A DNA stretch of 41,309 nucleotides from assembly GCF_000313135.1 (NCBI RefSeq), contig NW_004457568.1, forward strand, positions 182,568-223,876, in the 5' to 3' direction. Position numbers and translations under genes: made by a program. Positions 22,757-31,430 of this stretch are shown here, in pieces; within the stretch, counting starts at the first letter, position 1, and each line of letters begins with the position of its first letter. A model generated the notes under the pieces. It searched no databases. It was not told the DNA's origin and was given only the letters and a program-made list of their open reading frames with translations. The stretch is from Acanthamoeba castellanii str. Neff (Eukaryota > Discosea > Longamoebia > Acanthamoebidae).

Positions 22757-25044
22757 GCTTGAGCTCCTTGTCAGCTTTGATACCCATACGCACAGCATCC
22801 TTGCAGGATCAACTTGTGGTGAAGCTGGAGGCCGATAACGTGCTGCCCTACGATAGCCAGCTCTTCTTTTTCAACGGCATCGGGCTGCTGCTATCCGCCA
22901 CCAAGGACAAGAAACTGCAACAGGACACGCTCAAGGTACTCCTTTCCGCACCGTGCTACAGAGCCGGTCACGAGTTTGCGCTGAAGCGAAGGGGTGATCA
23001 TGACTCTGCGTGCAGAGCGTGGTGGGAAAATTTCTGGACCAAGTGGAGGAGATATTGGCCAAGGAGATCTACAAGCAGGACACAGTTGAAAGGCCGGTTT
23101 GCGCCAATTTTTTGCAGCAGGTCGTGGCGGTGGTCACTGCCCTCAGCAGCGGTACACACACACACACACACACACACAACGCGGTAGTGAGTTGAGACTG
23201 AGATGAGTGGTGCGTGTGCGTGTGTGCAGGCTTTGGTTCGCTTGAGGGCCAGTCGGGAATGGAGGAGCTCCTGGCCATGTGGAGCCGAACCTCGCACGTC
23301 GCTCTGCGAATCGTGGCAGCCATTCCACAATACCCCGACTTGCGCCTCAAGGTAATGAAGTCCCCGCCGCCGCTTCAGGACCCGCCGATCATACAGCAGC
23401 GCCGCTCAATTACGCGCGTGCGCGCTGGTACAATCTGTATACAACAGGTGCTCTCGTTCCTGCACAGAATGGTGGAATCGATCGGCACGCACGTCCTGCC
23501 GTATCTACCTCTGGCCTGCCAGGTTTGCCGCCCACCGGGTGCCGCACTTTTCTTGAAGAAGCCGTGTCGCTCACTGCACACACACACACACACACATTGT
23601 GGCATTCGGGGACAGGTCTTCATTCCCATATTGAACAGTGGGTCGGTTTACACTTCGACCGATATGACGAAGGAACACCAGGACTTCGTTCGCCTGATCA
23701 CGCAGGCCATCAACCGCTTCAAGGCACGCACACATAGCACGACAGACAAATGTGGAGGTACCTTCTTCTTACGCGCAACATTTTGTGGACCGACACACAG
23801 GACAAGGTGCGGAACATCGTCGAGGACATCGTGGGTCCGGTCATTCAGAGCCAGGTCTGTCCGCTCGTGTCCGCCCTCGCTCAAAAGTTTCAGGCCCAAG
23901 CTAGCGATGGTGCGACGCCACACTCTCGATCTCCCATCCATTTGGCTAGGTCTAACATTTTGATTGTTGTTGTTGTAGATGACGAGGTGGAGATTGACGT
24001 CGTCAGCGAGGAGGAGCGCGAGTGGACAGACATGATCAAGGGCTACCTGCTGCTCATCCAAAGCGTGCTAGGCCACTCCCTTTCGTCCACACTCATCGCA
24101 CAGGTACGTCGTAGAACCGCTCCGCTCGCCTTTTTCATTTATTCTTTTTATTATTGTCGTTCTTCTTTCTGTAGCTGGGTGGTGCACCTAACCGTGGGGG
24201 GGGACGTTTCGATGAGAAGAAAAACGGACCGTACCTTGAGGCGCTGCTCAAGGCGCTGCTCTTGGCGACGACTGCCAGCGACGACATTTCTGTACGCTCG
24301 CTTGCTCGCTTTCTGCTTACAATGTTGGCGGCACTGACCAGATGTCCGCACACAGCTCAAGAAGCAGTGCGTGACCACGTTGCGTATGATGATCGAGGCG
24401 TGGGCCGGCAAGATCACTGTTGTTTCGGACCCCAACGAAAGGTAGGGTGTGGCCTGCTTTCGTTTTCCCGTCGGCGATGGCTGGCTAACGTCCAACTTCA
24501 CCCTTATGTTCTCTTAACAGCGGAGGACAGCAGATGATTGCTTTCCAGCAGGCGTTCAACGTGTTTGTGTTCGAGCACTGCGTGCCGCTTTTCTTCACGC
24601 TGCCTCTATCACCCGACTTCAGGCCAGCCGACGCTCAGTGCAGCATGGTGCGGACCATTCTTCATTCCGACGAACACCACACGACACACACGACACATCG
24701 ACTGATGCATGCAGCTTAGATCCTGGGCGAGATGAGCAAGATGCAGAAGACGCTGGTGGAGCGATGCGGACAGGACGCCCTGCGCCACATCAAGAGCGTG
24801 GTGTGCCAAATCCCCAACTGCTCGGCACAGGCCACCGAGGAGTACATGCAACAGCTGCTTCAGCCCCTCAAGCAGTTCGACCCCTTCTACAAGGTCAAAC
24901 AAAACCACACACCACTTGGCCTTCTCCTTCTTTACTACACCCTCGGTCATTGCGCTGACTCCTCTTCGTGTTGCATGTCGCCCCGAACAGAAATTCGTGC
25001 AGGCTGCTCGAACGCAAGCCCTCGCTGGCCCACTGTCCCAGTGA
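19693..25044 (+). CDS. XPOT: Exportin-T (tRNA nuclear export receptor)
   Basis: Karyopherin that carries mature tRNA out of the nucleus with Ran-GTP (Los1/XPOT/PAUSED family). 27 exons from 19693-19901 to 24991-25044, 1024 residues, all phases consistent; human XPOT has 962. The whole protein is HEAT-repeat helices. Matches to the family include QVRFFCFLTLVDLLNHKHGE, TWLKDHLPAHP, KNKFVQALVVMFKLEYPEEW followed by PSFFSDL, the GLVMVDMFLRIMASIDQLVI block, YLAWIELPLIVNNRFLPLFY, LREEVCECLYEIVVRGMD, FQVKLAKLVNAIGVELIYGW, SSDLTVRSRAAYMFFRL, YDSQLFFFNGIGLLL, and near the end QQAFNVFVFEHCVPLFF. An acidic insert (DDEVEIDVVSEEEREW) lies in the C-terminal third. Intron 23724-23800 has a GC donor (AAG|GCACGC) whose removal gives the expected NRFKDKVRNIV. 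Several introns carry CA/GT microsatellites. Not recognised as any other karyopherin. Confidence 0.94.
22703..22758 (+). repeat. CA then GA dinucleotide tract in an exportin-T intron
   Basis: A (CA)n stretch followed by an imperfect (GA)n tract (about 22722-22757) lies within intron 15 of exportin-T. Confidence 0.85.
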
Positions 25045-25452
25045 CCACCGCCCCGTGTACCAAAAGACAAATAATAAAAAGAACAGTAAGAATAAAATAA
25101 AATTTAAAAAAACAAAAAGAGCAAAATGAAATAGCGTTGCATTTGTGGCTGAGCTTTGTAATATTTGGTAAATGAGGACGGACGGAGTTGTGCACGAGGG
25201 AAGACAAAAGACAGCCACGACACGAAGAAGGCGGTCACGTGAGTCTTCGCGCTGACGAACCACAGCCGCTCGCCCCTTTTTGTGTGTTTGCTCCGCGCTC
25301 GCTCCCTTTCTATTTCGTTTCGCACACCGCCTCGGTTCCTTCTCTGTTCCCTCCTTCACGCCCGTGGGTTTGGTTAGGTCTCCAATCTCTTTCCTTCCAA
25401 CCAAACATCTCGCTGAGGAAATCGCAATCGGCACAAACATCTTCTTTGTAAG
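25045..25452 (+). promoter_or_regulatory. Exportin-T 3' end and desaturase promoter/5'UTR
   Basis: 408 bp without a gene. The first part is A-rich with poly(A) signals for exportin-T (AATAAA at 25091-25096 and further AATAAAA-like words around 25068-25100). The rest is a T/C-rich leader (about 25270-25450) before the desaturase ATG. Open frames on the minus strand here are shadows and lack family resemblance. Confidence 0.5.
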
Positions 25453-27069
25453 ATGGCGACCACTACGAAGACGGGCGAGAAGAGCGGGGCGGTGAAGCGA
25501 TTCCGCAAGAATGCCTACGCGCCCGTGGCCTCCAAGCTGTGGGCCATCCACGGCCAGTACTACGATCTCGCCAGCTTCATCGATTCCCACCCGGGCGGAT
25601 CGGAGATGCTGCTCCTCGGCCGAGGGCGCGATTGCACAGAGATGTTCGAATCGGTCCACGCCCTGTCGAAGCGTAACGTGCACGCCCTCCTGGCCAAGTA
25701 CAAGGTGGAGACGCCCGAGGGAGCGCCCCCGCCCCCCGTCGAGCTCTTCGCCTGGCAGCCGGATGGCTTCTACTCGGTCCTCTCGCAGCGGGTGCGCAAG
25801 CATTTCGAGCAGACCGATGGTAACTACAAGGCCACAACGGCCTACTGGTTCAAGGTGACCGCCTTCTTCGTGTCGTGGCTGGCCCTCATCTCCTACGCCT
25901 ACTCCATCGGCTCTCTCTACGCGGGCCTCCTCGCCGGCTTCGTCATGAACATGATCGGCTTCACAGTCATGCACGACGGCTCGCACTACGGTACCCACTC
26001 CCCAGCACACACCTGAACTATTAATATTTTAATTCATTCTTCTACTCGAGCCCAATCGATTTATTACCTCATAATTATTTATTGCTTAGTATTGTTATTA
26101 TTGCCTATTTCCACGGAATGCGGAATATGACACGTGACACAAGCATGACTCATCTCTTCGTGCGTGTGTGTGGGGTGTGCGCAATGTGTGCTACCCACCA
26201 CCTGTTTAGGTATTAGCAAGAACCCGTTGGTGAACAGAGTGCTGCACACGCTGTGGAGCGACTGGAACCTGTGGTCACACTTCCTCTGGCTGCGCCACCA
26301 CACCTACGGCCACCACTCGTACACGGGCGTCTACAGGCGCGACCCCGATCTCGTGAACGGCCAGGTCTTCTTCCGCAAGCACAGCGAGAGCCCGTTCCAG
26401 GCGCAGCACACGCAGCAGTGGTGGGTCACCTACGTGCTGCTGTGGTTCTTGCCCAACCAGCACGTCGGTCAGTCGCTCCTCTACCTCCGCGCGTGGATCG
26501 TCAAGACTGTCTTCGGCGTGCCCCTCGAGCGCATTTCGGCCATCGACCTGCTGGCGAGCACGGCCATCTACGTGCCCTCGCTCTACTTCCACCTCGTGCT
26601 GCCCTTCCAGCTCCTGCCCACGAGCGCCGCGTTGACCATGATGGCCCTTTACTGGAGCGGCCAGGGCCTCGGCTACGCGCTCAACATCATTCCCAACCAC
26701 GACACCTACGAGACGCACTCGCTCGTGAGCGTCCCCTCGAACGGCCTGCGCGACTGGGGCGAGCAGCAGCTGCTCGGCAGCGGCAACCACACCACCGACG
26801 GCGGCCTGTGGAGCACCATCGTGGCCACGCTCTGGGGCGGCATGAACTTCCAGATCGAGCACCACCTCTTCCCCTCCGTCTCGCATGTGCATTACCCGGC
26901 CATCTCCAAGATCGTCCGCGAGACGTGTGCCGAGTTCAACTTGCCCTACACCACCCACTCGTGGTTCCACGCCATCCGCTCCTTCGGCAAGATGCTCGTC
27001 GCCCTCTCTCTGCGCTCCTCCTACCGTCCCTCCGATGCGCCGCCGCCCAAGCAGCGCAAGCAGGACTAA
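25453..27069 (+). CDS. Cytochrome b5-fused front-end fatty acid desaturase
   Basis: Membrane enzyme that adds a double bond between an existing one and the carboxyl end of a polyunsaturated acyl chain. Two exons, 25453-25990 and 26210-27069, 465 residues. N-terminal cytochrome b5 domain with haem motif HPGG at 46-49 (DLASFIDSHPGGSEMLLLG). Three histidine boxes: HDGSH (174-178), HxxxHH (H210, H214, H215 in HTYGHH) and QIEHH near 394-398, where Gln replaces the first His; this is the mark of front-end desaturases. Hydrophobic segments lie before box 1 (WFKVTAFFVSWLALISYAY) and in the middle (STAIYVPSLYFHLVLPFQLL). The regiospecificity (delta-4, -5, -6 or -8) cannot be read from sequence. The 3' 488 bases recur at 28326-28813 beyond a gap. 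Confidence 0.93.
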
Positions 27070-27370
27070 GGACTAGGATCGAAAGCGGCGCAACGAGTAG
27101 CGCCAACGACCTTCTCAAGATAGGTACGCTTCATTCTCACTCACTCTACCCTTCTCTTCTTCTTCAAGCTTGCTTAGGATGACTTCTTATAAACCCAGCT
27201 CGATGACATTCATTTATGATTATACTTGTAATTCTGCTTCTCTGAACACACAAGCTACACTGTGTGTTTTAGATCTCCTTCTCCATCAGGCGTGACGCTG
27301 ACGATGGTCTCTCTTGTTTGTGGCAGGCTCTCGGTGTGCATCAGGAACTGTGCTGCCGTTCACAGCTAGC
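27070..27370 (+). other. 301-bp block present only in the first copy
   Basis: Lies between the desaturase stop and the common GRASP leader; absent from the second copy, where the TAA is followed directly by GGCTCTTCGG. No open frame of note. It contains a small perfect inverted repeat (AACACACA at 27245-27252 and TGTGTGTT at 27261-27268). It has no GT/AG borders, so it is not a spliced-out intron, and no terminal repeats that would make it a transposon. Confidence 0.6.
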
Positions 27371-27634
27371 GGCTCTTCGGCCGATGCCATCCTTCTTTTA
27401 CACGCACATCTTCTACGACTCTTCCTCACACCATCTGCTCTTTCTTTTCTTTCTTCATGCGCTCTTCTTTCCCAGGTGTTGTAAAGTAGTGTCGCGTACA
27501 CAACCGCCCATGCAGTTTTTGCCTTGTCGACAAGATTTCCTGATGAACAAGAAAAAAGAAACAAAAAGAAACAAAAAGAACAACAGAGGCGCGGGACACG
27601 TCACGCCAGAGGCGAGAGGGCAGCAGACGCAGGG

Positions 27635-27870
27635 ATGGGTAACGAGGCCTCCACCACGGGTGGACCCAAGGTGGGCTACCACGTACTAAAGGTGCGTACT
27701 TTTGGCTCCTGAGTTGAATGCGCAAAAGCGCTTTGGCGAGTCGTGCATGCAGATAGGATCAGATTGGCTCACGGCAGGTTGGTGCCGCAGGTGGTGGCGC
27801 ACTCGCCTGGGGCGCAAGCGGGGCTTACCCCTTTTTCGACTTCATCGTCGCTGCCAATGGTCAAGTATTG
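27635..27870 (+). pseudogene. Truncated first copy of GRASP exons 1-2 at contig end
   Basis: Start ATG at 27635 (exon 27635-27691) and second exon 27778-27870 match exons 1 and 2 of the complete gene at 29077. The copy then runs into the N gap. It reads SGAYPFFDF where the complete gene reads SGLTPFFDF, because GGGG..CCCC here stands against GGG..CCCCC there: two offsetting single-base changes that keep the frame. The SGL version agrees better with the GRASP family (AGLEPFFDF), so this copy may hold base-calling errors. Most likely an allele or assembly remnant, not a separate gene. Confidence 0.6.
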
Positions 27871-27899
27871 GTAGAGTACCCCCTAACAACGACTCACGT

Positions 27900-28325
27900 N
27901 NNNNNNNNNNNNNNNNNNNNNNNNNNNNNNNNNNNNNNNNNNNNNNNNNNNNNNNNNNNNNNNNNNNNNNNNNNNNNNNNNNNNNNNNNNNNNNNNNNNN
28001 NNNNNNNNNNNNNNNNNNNNNNNNNNNNNNNNNNNNNNNNNNNNNNNNNNNNNNNNNNNNNNNNNNNNNNNNNNNNNNNNNNNNNNNNNNNNNNNNNNNN
28101 NNNNNNNNNNNNNNNNNNNNNNNNNNNNNNNNNNNNNNNNNNNNNNNNNNNNNNNNNNNNNNNNNNNNNNNNNNNNNNNNNNNNNNNNNNNNNNNNNNNN
28201 NNNNNNNNNNNNNNNNNNNNNNNNNNNNNNNNNNNNNNNNNNNNNNNNNNNNNNNNNNNNNNNNNNNNNNNNNNNNNNNNNNNNNNNNNNNNNNNNNNNN
28301 NNNNNNNNNNNNNNNNNNNNNNNNN
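27900..28325. other. Assembly gap (426 N)
   Basis: Run of 426 undetermined bases. The flanks overlap in content (see the copy 1 entry), so the true sequence may be shorter than drawn or the gap may not exist. Confidence 0.99.
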
Positions 28326-28813
28326 TCTACTTCCACCTCGTGCTGCCCTTCCAGCTCCTGCCCACGAGCGCCGCGTTGACCATGATGGCCCTTTACTGGA
28401 GCGGCCAGGGCCTCGGCTACGCACTCAACATCATTCCCAACCACGACACCTACGAGACGCACTCGCTCGTGAGCGTCCCCTCGAACGGCCTGCGCGACTG
28501 GGGCGAGCAGCAGCTGCTCGGCAGCGGCAACCACACCACCGACGGCGGCCTGTGGAGCACCATCGTGGCCACGCTCTGGGGCGGCATGAACTTCCAGATC
28601 GAGCACCACCTCTTCCCCTCCGTCTCGCACGTGCATTACCCGGCCATCTCCAAGATCGTCCGCGAGACGTGCGCCGAGTTCAACTTGCCCTACACCACCC
28701 ACTCGTGGTTCCACGCCATCCGCTCCTTCGGCAAGATGCTCGTCGCCCTCTCTCTGCGCTCCTCCTACCGTCCCTCCGATGCGCCGCCGCCCAAGCAGCG
28801 CAAGCAGGACTAA
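28326..28813 (+). pseudogene. Second, partial copy of the desaturase 3' end
   Basis: In frame from the YFHLVLPF segment to the same stop codon, with the QIEHH box intact; protein sequence identical to residues of the complete gene as far as I can compare, with only synonymous differences. The 5' part falls in the N gap. It could be the end of a true tandem paralogue, but unmerged haplotypes explain it more simply. Confidence 0.65.
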
Positions 28814-29076
28814 GGCTCTTCGGCCGATGCCATCCTTCTTTTACACACACATCTTCTACGACGCTTCCTCACACCATCTGCTCTTTCTTTTCTTTCTTCA
28901 TGCGCTCTTCTTTCCCAGGTGTTGTAAAGTAGTGTCGCGTACACAACCGCCCATTCAGTTTTTGCCTTGTCGACAAGATTTCCTGACGAACAAGAAAAAA
29001 GAAAAAAGAAACAAAAAGAAAACAACAGAGGCGCGGGACACGTCACGCCAGAGGCGAGAGGGCAGCAGACGCAGGG

Positions 29077-31221
29077 ATGGGTAACGAGGCCTCCACCACG
29101 GGTGGACCCAAGGTGGGCTACCACGTACTAAAGGTGCGTACTTTTGGCTCCTGAGTTGAATGCGCAAAAGCGCTTTGGCGAGTCGTGCATGCAGATAGGA
29201 TCAGATTGGCTCACGGCAGGTTGGTGCCGCAGGTGGTGGCGCACTCGCCTGGGGCGCAAGCGGGCTTACCCCCTTTTTCGACTTCATCGTCGCTGCCAAT
29301 GGTCAAGTATTGGTAGAGTACCCCCTAACAACGACTCACGTCCGGTTCCCGCCCGCTGCTCATGTGCACAACGCGCTGTGCCGCACACACGGCACAACAG
29401 GACAGAGAAGACTCAAGACTGGTGGACGCCCTGCGCAGCAACTTGGAACACGAAGTCGACCTTTCAGTCTACAGCACCAAAACCGAACAAGTGCGAAGTG
29501 CGTTCTTCTCCTTCCTCGCTCTCCGCTGTGCTTATCGTGTCACGATCGCTCACTGTGGCCACGCTGTTCACCTCATCAGGAGTGAAGCTTATTCCGAGCC
29601 TTCAATGGGGCGGTAGCGGTATCGTTGGTATGATCTCACCTCTGTTCTGTTGTGGGCTTGTCGTGTCCGGCATTACTCAATGAAAGCACTGTGCAGGAGT
29701 CAGCACGCGCTTCTGCTCGGTGGCTGCTGCCAACGAGAACGTGTGGCACGTCCTGGTAAGGCCTACACATCACAGACCTCTTCTGCTTGGTCCACTCGCC
29801 ACCCGCATTCACCTTCATCTTACACGCTAAACGTTCTGGAAACAAAACAACAGGAGGTGTCGCCCAACTCACCCGCGGCCGAAGCCGGTTTGGAGAGCCA
29901 CCTGGACTACATCGTGGGCACACCGGAGCTTGCGTTCAACGACCCCGAGGACTTCTTCACCCTGATTCAGAACAACGTCGGCGTGGCTGTGCAGCTCTAT
30001 GTATACAACCTGCGCGACGACAACATCCGGCTCGTGTCTTTGCGCCCCCGCAAGGACTGGGGCGGTGTTGGCTGGTACGAGGCACACTAAACGGCCGTTT
30101 TTCTCCCCTCCCCCCCCCCATAGACTCGTCGCCGCTAACCCCATCCACGCCGTACCGTGCATGTTGTTCGCAGCCTGGGATGTGGTGTGGGCTATGGCCT
30201 GCTACACCGCATCGCTCGAGACAGAAAGGCAACGCTCGCGCGGTACGGCATTGCGGTCGAGGACACCGAACTAGGCGAACAGCACCATGATGCCCCCGTC
30301 ACGTCACCGACCAGCGTGACCGTCCCTCCCGTGGTGGTTCCGCCTCAAACACAACCAGTATCTGTGGCCACCACCGCACCCGCCAGCAGCGTCAACACTC
30401 CGTCATCGACGCCACCGGTACCGCAGCACCCGCCGGCTCAGAGCGTAGGAGAGCCTTTCGCCCACAGCCCTCAGGCTTCTGCCGCCCCAGCTCCCGCTGG
30501 TGCCACTCCTGCGGCCCCGTACAGCCACAGCCAGCCCTCCCCTTCCATCGCCACCACGATCGGCAGCCCTGGCGCTCCTGCGGTCACGGCGCCATCGACG
30601 CCCCTGTCGCGGCCCCTCTACAACCCATCATCGACGCCCTCTGCGATGAGCCCGCCCTCCTCCATCACGTCGAACCCACCACTCTCCTCGAGCCCTCTGC
30701 GCACTCCACTGAGCGGCGGCTCCCCGTACGGAAGTGGCAGCTTCCCTTACGGAAGTGGTCACAGCATTTCGTCGCCTTTCGCGGGTGGCCTCCCCGCGAG
30801 CACTCCACTGAGTGGCGGCTCCCCGTACGGAAGTGGCAGCTTCCCTTACGGAAGCGGCCACGGCATTTCGTCGTCCTTCGTGTCGGGTGGACTCCCCGCG
30901 GGCACGACCGTGCCGGCCTCTCCGCTTGGCGGCTTGCCGCTCCCAGCCCTCTCACAGCCACCGACGCCCCTCGCGCAGCCCTACAGCCCAGCTCGCGGGC
31001 AGTACTTCCCACCTGGCGGGTACGGCGGCCTCGCGCAACAGAGACCATCACACCTCCCTGGCACCTTCACCCCGGCATCCCCCGCCAGCACTCCTCCGCA
31101 CTCAGGAGGCGCGCCTCCCCTTCACAGCTACTACCAGCCGCAACAGCCCCTGCACACCCCAACATCCACAGCGCTGCAACAACCTCAACAGCAACAGCCT
31201 TTCACTCCCTCCAGCCACTGA
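29077..31221 (+). CDS. GORASP: GRASP55/65-type Golgi reassembly stacking protein
   Basis: Peripheral Golgi protein that tethers cisternae and takes part in unconventional secretion. Seven exons: 29077-29133, 29220-29312, 29401-29497, 29580-29627, 29697-29755, 29854-30074, 30174-31221; 540 residues. MGNEAS at the N-terminus has Gly2 suited to N-myristoylation. Two atypical PDZ domains form the GRASP domain: YHVLKV, GLTPFFDFIVAANGQVL, QWGGSGIVGVSTRFCS, then ENVWHVLEVSPNSPAAEAGL, DYIVG, QLYVYNLRDDNIRLVSLRP, WGGVGCLGCGVGYGLLHRI. The C-terminal half (about 230-540) is Ser/Pro/Thr-rich, like the regulatory SPR region of animal GRASPs, and holds a 33-residue tandem repeat. The exon 3 donor is GTGCGT at 29498, not the earlier GTGCGA, since only that one keeps the frame (KTEQVRRVKLIP). 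Confidence 0.92.
30701..30873 (+). repeat. Tandem coding repeat in the GRASP tail, 99-nt period
   Basis: Two near-identical 74-nt blocks (30701-30774 and 30800-30873) encode TPLSGGSPYGSGSFPYGSGH with one or two changes. The offset is 99 nt (33 codons), so frame is kept. Each unit itself contains a doubled PYGSG motif. Confidence 0.9.
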
Positions 31222-31430
31222 GCTGATCACCCCACACACGATAGTATGAAGATACACACACTCGCGTCCGACGCTCTTTTCTGTCAGCTTTCTTTTGCTT
31301 TTTCTCTGCTTTTTCCTGGATGCTGGTGTTCGGAGAAGCGGAGCCAGGACTTTTCTTTGTGGGTTGCCACGCAGGCCACACATCCATCATCTGTTTCCTC
31401 TGTTCCGCAGCGTAGCTGATTGTGTATCGT

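Larger units (their letters stand above)
26582..27899 (+). repeat. Copy 1 of a duplicated segment (desaturase 3' half to GRASP exon 2)
   Basis: This stretch corresponds to 28326-29341 on the other side of the N gap. The two copies are nearly identical; differences that I see are synonymous SNPs in the desaturase (e.g. CAT/CAC, TGT/TGC, GCG/GCA), a few SNPs and A-run length changes in the spacer, and a 301-bp block (27070-27370) present only here. Copy 1 ends exactly at the gap and copy 2 starts exactly after it, the pattern of two unmerged overlapping contigs. Confidence 0.9.

Noticed and set aside
22700..22760. CRISPR-like array
   Set aside because: These are dinucleotide microsatellites in an intron; no spaced direct repeats exist anywhere in the window.
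25045..25452. Protein-coding gene on the minus strand (371-residue open frame 24895-26010)
   Set aside because: It overlaps the desaturase b5 exon in antisense and its composition (His/Val/Leu/Gly) is what reversal of that exon gives.
27070..27370. Transposon insertion in the first copy
   Set aside because: No terminal inverted repeats, no target-site duplication of note and no coding potential; the 8-bp inverted repeat inside is too small to matter.
28326..28813. A second functional desaturase gene
   Set aside because: Only the 3' half is seen, it starts at the gap edge, and differences from the first copy are synonymous; unmerged alleles are simpler.
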